This document shows positions 15,376-20,161 of a DNA stretch of 20,161 bases, one piece after another (the stretch's first letter is position 1; the number at the start of each line of letters is the position of its first letter). Both the position numbers and the translations under genes were made by a program. Below the pieces are notes generated by a model. That model saw only the letters and a program-made list of their open reading frames with translations, had not been told where the DNA came from and ran no database searches. Where the stretch lies: contig CAUHML010000053.1 in NCBI GenBank assembly GCA_959606905.1, forward strand, positions 1 through 20,161. Direction: 5' to 3'. Source of the DNA: an uncultured Bacteroides sp. (GTDB lineage: Bacteria > Bacteroidota > Bacteroidia > Bacteroidales > Bacteroidaceae).

Positions 15376-17733
15376 ATGGTGAGTGTAATGGGTAAAAGAG
15401 GATTGTTTTTAGTATGGCTGTGCCTGGTGAGTATTTTGCCAGGCATGGCTCAAACCGAGAAACTGATTGATTATGTGAATCCATTTGTGGGAACAGATGG
15501 TTATGGTAATGTGTATCCGGGTGCGCAGATTCCTTTCGGAGGAATTCAGATGAGTCCGGACACGGATAGTAAATACTATGATGCGGCTTCCGGTTATAAA
15601 TATAATCATTCCACCTTGTTGGGGTTCAGTCTGACTCATTTAAGCGGGACTGGTATACCTGATTTGGGAGACTTCTTGTTTATTCCCGGAACAGGAGAGA
15701 TGAAACTGGATCCGGGGACACGTGAGGAGCCGGAAAAGGGATACCGTTCACGTTATTCTCATGAGAAGGAATGGGCATCACCTAATTATTATGCGGTGGA
15801 GCTGTCAGATTATGGAGTAAAGGCTGAAATGACGTCAGGAGTACGTAGTGGTATGTTTCGCTTCACCTATCCTCAATCGGATAAAGCTTTTATTATGATC
15901 GATATGAACCATACTTTATGGCAATCTTGTGAATGGGCGAATCTGCGCATGGAAAATGATTCTACCATCACCGGATATAAACTGGTGAAAGGCTGGGGAC
16001 CGGAACGGCATATCTATTTCACGGCTACTTTCTCTAAAAAGCTGACCGGCTTGCGCTTTATGCAGAATAAGAAGCCGGTGATTTACAATACTTCCCGGTT
16101 TCGTAGCAGCTATGAGGCTTGGGGAAAGAATCTGATGGCTTGCATCTCTTTTGATACAAAAGCCGGAGAGGAAGTGATTGTAAAAACAGCTATTTCATCG
16201 GTCAGCACAAACGGGGCAAAAAACAATATGGCGGAACTTGCCGGACTCACTTTCGATGATCTGAAAGCTAAAGGAGAAGCACTGTGGGAAAAAGAACTTG
16301 GAAAATATACCCTTACTGCCGACCGTAAAACGAAAAGAACATTCTATACGTCGGCTTATCATGCGGCTTTGCATCCGTTCATCTTTCAGGATGCAGACGG
16401 ACAATTTCGCGGATTAGATAAAAATATAGAGAAAGCCGAAGGATTTACCAACTATACGGTATTCTCTCTTTGGGATACCTACCGGGCTTTGCATCCCTGG
16501 TTCAATCTGGTTCAACAGGAAGTGAATGCCGATATTGCCAATTCCATGTTGGCTCATTATGATAAGAGTGTGGAGAAAATGCTTCCTGTCTGGTCGTTTT
16601 ATGGAAATGAGACTTGGTGTATGATTGGTTATCATGCAGTTTCCGTATTGGCTGACATGATTGTGAAGGGAGTGAAAGGATTCGATTACGAACGTGCGTA
16701 TGAGGCTATGAAGACCACGGCGATGAATCCGAATTATGACTGTTTGCCGGAGTATCGTATGATGGGATATGTGCCTTTCGATAAAGAGGCGGAATCAGTA
16801 TCTAAAACATTGGAATATGCGTATGATGATTATTGTATGGCACAGGCTGCCAAGGCTTTGGGTAAAGAGGATGATTATCGTTATTTCTTGAATCGTGCAC
16901 TCTCTTATCAGACTTTGATTGATCCGGAAACGAAGTATATGCGTGGCAAGGACAGTCAGGGAAACTGGCGTACACCGTTTACTCCGGTAGCTTATCAGGG
17001 ACCCGGATCTGTAAATGGATGGGGGGATATTACGGAAGGATTTACTGTACAATATACCTGGTATGTACCACAAGATGTACAAGGATATATGAACGAAGCT
17101 GGCGAAGATTGGTTCCGCAACCGATTGGATGAACTGTTCACAGTAGAGTTGCCGGATGACATTCCGGGAGCACATGATATTCAAGGCCGTATCGGAGCTT
17201 ATTGGCATGGAAATGAACCTTGCCATCATGTCGCGTATCTTTATAATTACTTGAAAGAACCTTGGAAATGTCAGAAGTGGGTCCGTACGATTGTTGACCG
17301 TTTCTATGGCGATACTCCGGATGCATTAAGTGGCAATGACGATTGCGGACAGATGTCGGCTTGGTATATGTTCAATTGCATTGGCTTTTACCCGGTGGCT
17401 CCTTCAAGCAATATGTATAACATCGGTTCTCCTTGCGTTGAGGCAATAACAGTTCGGATGAGCAACGGAAAAGTGATTGAAATGGTAGCAGATAATTGGT
17501 CGCCGAAGAATGTGTATGTAAAGGAATTGTATGTGAATGGCAAGAAGTATGACAAATCTTATTTGAAATATGAGGATATACGTGATGGCGTGAAACTACG
17601 TTTTGTCATGAGCAATAAACCGAACTATAAGCGTGCGGTATCAGATGAAGCAGTAGCTCCTTCTTTGTCGTTGCCTGGAAAGACAATGAAATATCAGGCT
17701 AATTTGATGAAAACGGGTATATCAAACCAGTGA
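15376..17733 (+). CDS. GH92 exo-alpha-mannosidase C with divergent EGFTVQYTW active-site motif
   Basis: Third GH92 enzyme, 785 residues from this start. An in-frame ATG at 15349 would overlap the peptidase gene and put polar residues before the signal peptide, so I prefer 15376. ATG 15388 (MGKRGLFLVWLCLVSILPGMAQ) is equally reasonable and has GGTGAG just upstream. Motifs: DYVNPFVGTDGYGNVYPGA, GFSLTHLSGTGIPDLGDFLFIPG, FSLWDTYRALHPW, TLEYAYDDYC, WHGNEPCHHVAYLY, GNDDCGQMSAWYMF and GFYPVAPS. The predicted acid Glu554 lies in EGFTVQYTW, where the two paralogues have EGNSW. A Pro/Gly-rich stretch (VAYQGPGSVNGWGD) precedes it. The His-Glu pair of GH92-A is absent. The changed residues next to the acid suggest a distinct specificity. 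The enzyme is predicted periplasmic and is the last gene of the tightly packed block. Confidence 0.94.
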   Translation: MVSVMGKRGLFLVWLCLVSILPGMAQTEKLIDYVNPFVGTDGYGNVYPGAQIPFGGIQMSPDTDSKYYDAASGYKYNHSTLLGFSLTHLSGTGIPDLGDFLFIPGTGEMKLDPGTREEPEKGYRSRYSHEKEWASPNYYAVELSDYGVKAEMTSGVRSGMFRFTYPQSDKAFIMIDMNHTLWQSCEWANLRMENDSTITGYKLVKGWGPERHIYFTATFSKKLTGLRFMQNKKPVIYNTSRFRSSYEAWGKNLMACISFDTKAGEEVIVKTAISSVSTNGAKNNMAELAGLTFDDLKAKGEALWEKELGKYTLTADRKTKRTFYTSAYHAALHPFIFQDADGQFRGLDKNIEKAEGFTNYTVFSLWDTYRALHPWFNLVQQEVNADIANSMLAHYDKSVEKMLPVWSFYGNETWCMIGYHAVSVLADMIVKGVKGFDYERAYEAMKTTAMNPNYDCLPEYRMMGYVPFDKEAESVSKTLEYAYDDYCMAQAAKALGKEDDYRYFLNRALSYQTLIDPETKYMRGKDSQGNWRTPFTPVAYQGPGSVNGWGDITEGFTVQYTWYVPQDVQGYMNEAGEDWFRNRLDELFTVELPDDIPGAHDIQGRIGAYWHGNEPCHHVAYLYNYLKEPWKCQKWVRTIVDRFYGDTPDALSGNDDCGQMSAWYMFNCIGFYPVAPSSNMYNIGSPCVEAITVRMSNGKVIEMVADNWSPKNVYVKELYVNGKKYDKSYLKYEDIRDGVKLRFVMSNKPNYKRAVSDEAVAPSLSLPGKTMKYQANLMKTGISNQ

Positions 17734-17766
17734 AAATGACTTTTGAAGGAGTATTACCCAGTCCGT

Positions 17767-17800
17767 TTGATAGTACGAAGTGATGTTTTTATTACATTTG
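17767..17800 (+). promoter_or_regulatory. Candidate promoter for the GH97 gene
   Basis: TACATTTG (17793-17800) matches the TAnnTTTG -7 element exactly. A TTTG ending at 17769 is the nearest -33-like motif, but the 23-bp spacing is longer than the usual 19 or so. If used, transcription starts near 17808 with a leader of about 30 nt. The GH97 gene could also be read through from GH92-C, as no terminator is seen in the 103-bp gap. Confidence 0.5.
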
Positions 17801-17836
17801 CCACTGTAAAACGATTATTAATTAAATATCTAAACC

Positions 17837-19783
17837 ATGAGAAGATATTTCCTGTTAGTTGTGTGTTTGTGCTTGGCATCACTACTTCGTGCACAGAATA
17901 AGTTAGAGTTAATTTCTCCCAATGGAGAGCTGAAAGTGTTCTTGAATCTCTCGGATAAAATCTATTATAGTATAGATTATAACGGAGATGTATTGTTGAA
18001 AGACAATACCCTTCAGTTGACATTGAGGAATCAGGTGTTGGGAGAAAATCCCAAACTGCGCCGTCAGAAACGTACGAGTATCGACGAGCAATTAACTCCT
18101 ATTGTTCCTTTGAAATATTCGAAAGTCAATAATCGTTATAATCAATTGCTACTGACCTTCAAAGATTATTCAGTAGAATTCCGTGCTTTTGACGATGGAG
18201 TTGCTTACCGGTTTATTACCTCACAAAAAGGTGATGTTGAAGTAATGAACGAAGAGTTTGCTATCAACTTCCCGTCGGATTATCTTCTTCACTTGCAACA
18301 ACCGGGAGGCTTCCATACAGCTTATGAGGAACCTTACACACATGTTCAAAGTAATGCGTGGAAGCCTGAAGAACGGATAGCTGTTTTGCCGGTATTGATT
18401 GACACACAAAAAGAATATAAAATATTAATCAGCGAGTCGGATCTGGCTGATTATCCATGTATGTTTCTCAAAGGAACGGGCACGAACGGAGCAATTTCTG
18501 TTTTTCCTAAAGCTCCGCTTGCGTTTGCCGAAAACAGTGATCGTAGTGTGAAGATTACTCAAGAAGCTGATTACATTGCTAAAACAAAAGGTACGAGAAA
18601 TTATCCTTGGCGTTACTTTGTGATAAGTAAAAATGATAAGCAGTTGATTGAGAACACAATGACTTATAAACTGGCTGAAAAGAATCAACTTCAGGATATT
18701 TCATGGATTAAGCCGGGACAGGTGAGCTGGGAATGGTGGAATGACGCTTCTCCTTACGGACCGGATGTGAATTTTGTTTCTGGTTATAACTTGGATACTT
18801 ATAAGTATTACATTGATTTTGCTTCTAAATTTGGTATTCCATATATTATTATGGATGAAGGCTGGGCTAAAAGTACACGTGATCCTTATACACCTAATCC
18901 CAAAGTAGACTTGCACGAATTGATTCGTTATGGCAAAGAAAAAAATGTAGGGATTGTGCTTTGGTTGACGTGGTTGACGGTAGAAAACAATTTTGATCTC
19001 TTCAAGACTTTCAATGAATGGGGAGTAAAAGGACTTAAGATTGATTTTATGGACAGAAGCGATCAGTGGATGGTCAACTATTACGAACGGGTAGCCCGGG
19101 AAGCAGCCAAACATCATTTGTTTGTCGATTTTCATGGCTCTTTCAAACCTGCCGGACTGGAATATAAATATCCGAATGTATTGTCTTACGAAGGAGTGCG
19201 TGGCATGGAACAAATGGGCGGTTGTTATCCGGATAATAGTCTGTATTTACCGTTTATGCGTAATGCTGTCGGTCCGATGGATTATACTCCCGGAGCGATG
19301 ATTAGTATGCAGCCTAATGTGTATCGCTCGGAACGTCCCAATGCTGCAAGTATCGGAACACGCGCTTATCAGTTGGCACTCTTTGTGGTTTTTGAAAGTG
19401 GTCTGCAGATGTTGGCGGATAATCCTACTCTTTATTATCGTAATGAAGATTGTACCCGTTTCATTACACAAGTTCCCGTAACGTGGGACGAGACTGTGGC
19501 ACTGGAAGCTAAAGCGGGTGAATATGTCATTGTAGCAAAACGGAAAGGCGATAAGTGGTTTATAGGAGGAATGACTAACAATGGTGAAAAGGAACGTGAG
19601 TTTACCATAAAGTTAGATTTCTTGAATAAAGATCGCTCTTATCAAATGACATCTTTTGAGGATGGTATCAACGCAGGACGTCAGGCGATGGATTATCGTT
19701 GCAAGTCAGCCCAAGTGAAAGCCGGAGAACAGCTAACTATAAAGATGGTTAGAAATGGTGGCTTTGCAGCTGTCATTGAATGA
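17837..19783 (+). CDS. GH97 glycoside hydrolase, probable retaining alpha-galactosidase
   Basis: Periplasmic alpha-glycosidase of 648 residues with a signal peptide (MRRYFLLVVCLCLASLLRAQ). It has the three-part GH97 layout: an N-terminal beta-sandwich (ELISPNGELKVFLNLSDKIYYSI, FRAFDDGVAYRF), a central TIM barrel (SWEWWNDASPYGPDVNF, YIIMDEGWA, VGIVLWLTW, GVKGLKIDFMDRSDQWMV, VDFHGSFKPAGLEYKYPNVLSYEGVRGME), and a C-terminal beta domain. GH97 contains inverting alpha-glucosidases (SusB type) and retaining alpha-galactosidases (BT1871 type). The retaining type, from memory, uses an Asp nucleophile (Asp415 of BT1871). Asp403 here, in KIDFMD, sits where that residue is expected, and Glu452 in SYEGVRG is a candidate acid/base. 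I therefore favour alpha-galactosidase over alpha-glucosidase. It lies 103 bp after GH92-C with its own promoter-like sequence. The family is certain; the sugar specificity is moderate inference. Confidence 0.95.
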   Translation: MRRYFLLVVCLCLASLLRAQNKLELISPNGELKVFLNLSDKIYYSIDYNGDVLLKDNTLQLTLRNQVLGENPKLRRQKRTSIDEQLTPIVPLKYSKVNNRYNQLLLTFKDYSVEFRAFDDGVAYRFITSQKGDVEVMNEEFAINFPSDYLLHLQQPGGFHTAYEEPYTHVQSNAWKPEERIAVLPVLIDTQKEYKILISESDLADYPCMFLKGTGTNGAISVFPKAPLAFAENSDRSVKITQEADYIAKTKGTRNYPWRYFVISKNDKQLIENTMTYKLAEKNQLQDISWIKPGQVSWEWWNDASPYGPDVNFVSGYNLDTYKYYIDFASKFGIPYIIMDEGWAKSTRDPYTPNPKVDLHELIRYGKEKNVGIVLWLTWLTVENNFDLFKTFNEWGVKGLKIDFMDRSDQWMVNYYERVAREAAKHHLFVDFHGSFKPAGLEYKYPNVLSYEGVRGMEQMGGCYPDNSLYLPFMRNAVGPMDYTPGAMISMQPNVYRSERPNAASIGTRAYQLALFVVFESGLQMLADNPTLYYRNEDCTRFITQVPVTWDETVALEAKAGEYVIVAKRKGDKWFIGGMTNNGEKEREFTIKLDFLNKDRSYQMTSFEDGINAGRQAMDYRCKSAQVKAGEQLTIKMVRNGGFAAVIE

Positions 19784-19799
19784 TGGCACATATTCTAAC

Positions 19800-19821
19800 T
19801 TTCCATACATAAAAATGGAAA
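19800..19821 (+). terminator. Small hairpin after GH97 gene, possible terminator
   Basis: TTTCCAT (19800-19806) and ATGGAAA (19815-19821) form a perfect 7-bp stem with an A-rich 8-nt loop, 16 bp after the GH97 stop codon. The downstream sequence is only modestly T-rich. This may end the PUL transcript. Confidence 0.4.
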
Positions 19822-19829
19822 TCATCTTT

Positions 19830-19926
19830 CAATCTATCACCATCCTTCTGAAACACCTTGTTCATCGAGCTTTCAGGGCGGTGATAGATTGTTCTCCACC
19901 TATCACCTAATCATTCATCTATCACC
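19830..19926. repeat. TATCACC repeats with a 12-bp inverted repeat
   Basis: CAATCTATCACC (19830-19841) is a perfect inverted match to GGTGATAGATTG (19880-19891), with a 38-nt loop. Two further direct copies of TATCACC follow at 19901-19907 and 19920-19926, the last within TCTATCACC (19918-19926). The first and third TATCACC copies start 66 bp apart. This could be a second hairpin terminator, a cluster of protein-binding sites, or a diverged neighbour of the palindrome array that follows. No gene is seen here. Confidence 0.6.
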
Positions 19927-19967
19927 GTTTGAAATGAACATGCCTGCATATAAATATAAGCTTGTAT

Positions 19968-20158
19968 GTAAATAGAAGTTTCAACAGGGGATACCTTTGG
20001 TTTCAAGGCGGGAAACTTTAGTTTCCATTAGGGGAAACTGCAGTTTCAGAGGCTTGAAACTAAAGTTTCCAAGGCTTGAAACAAAGTGTTTTACTACATG
20101 AAACTGTTTGTTTCAAGCGTTGAAACCAATCGTTTCACGGCACGAAACACTTTGTTTT
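19968..20158. repeat. Nine-unit palindrome array GAAAC-N4/5-GTTTC, exact 22-bp period
   Basis: Units start at 19968, 19990, 20012, 20034, 20056, 20078, 20100, 20122 and 20144, always 22 bp apart. Examples are GAAACTTTAGTTTC (20012-20025), GAAACTGCAGTTTC (20034-20047), GAAACTAAAGTTTC (20056-20069), GAAACTGTTTGTTTC (20100-20114) and GAAACCAATCGTTTC (20122-20136). The first unit is degenerate and the second has one arm mismatch. Units are 14 or 15 bp, and the spacers adjust (8 or 7 bp) to keep the period. Spacer sequences differ, though AGGCTT recurs. The next unit would start at 20166, outside the window, so the array may be longer. It is non-coding. I recognise no named family. Confidence 0.9.
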
Positions 20159-20161
20159 GCT

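Noticed and set aside
17754..18023. Minus-strand frame overlapping the gap before GH97, as a possible small gene
   Set aside because: Most of it is antisense to the GH97 start and signal peptide; the product shows no recognisable feature.
19968..20158. CRISPR array
   Set aside because: The 22-bp period leaves spacers of only 7-8 bp, the units are diverged palindromes rather than identical repeats, and no cas genes are nearby.
1..20161. Insertion sequence, integrase, tRNA or rRNA gene
   Set aside because: No transposase or integrase-like protein, no tRNA cloverleaf and no rRNA-like sequence was seen.

Overview
The window is one polysaccharide utilization locus (PUL) from a gut Bacteroides, close to B. 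thetaiotaomicron in style. The evidence is a SusC/SusD-type pair, a very large one-piece membrane regulator with an AraC output domain, three GH92 alpha-mannosidases, a GH97 enzyme, -7 promoter elements of the TAnnTTTG type, and AT-rich intergenic DNA. All eight genes lie on the + strand. The order GH92, GH92, basic-secretory-type peptidase, GH92 resembles, from memory, the B. thetaiotaomicron locus around BT3962-BT3965. I could not check this.

Layout. Positions 1-631 hold no gene. They contain short repeat arrays with 21-22 bp periods (51-270) and a well-formed promoter (512-541). Positions 632-4600 encode a hybrid two-component-like regulator whose kinase core looks degenerate. The 4601-4882 intergenic region carries three direct repeats (TGTGCTYTA) that may be its operator. 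SusC-like (4883-8020) and SusD-like (8048-9673) genes follow. A strong hairpin (9708-9742) then separates them from the enzyme block: GH92-A (9923-12208), GH92-B (12215-14557), a lipoprotein zinc-peptidase of the plant/bacterial basic secretory protein family (14571-15365), and GH92-C (15376-17733). A GH97 gene (17837-19783) follows with its own likely promoter. The last 378 bases hold no gene but contain hairpins, TATCACC repeats, and nine palindromes spaced exactly 22 bp apart. That array may continue past the window edge.

How the genes may work together (inference): SusC/SusD bind and import a short alpha-mannose-rich glycan or glycopeptide. Three periplasmic GH92 enzymes with apparently different linkage preferences remove alpha-mannose. 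The GH97 enzyme, whose residues fit the retaining alpha-galactosidase type, removes a capping sugar. The peptidase may trim the attached polypeptide. No endo-acting enzyme is present, so the substrate is probably small already or is pre-cut elsewhere.

The two most unusual points are the exact-period palindrome array at the 3' end, where arm pairs covary, and the regulator, which has a membrane-spanning HTCS architecture but no recognisable phosphoacceptor histidine, ATP-binding boxes or receiver lysine.
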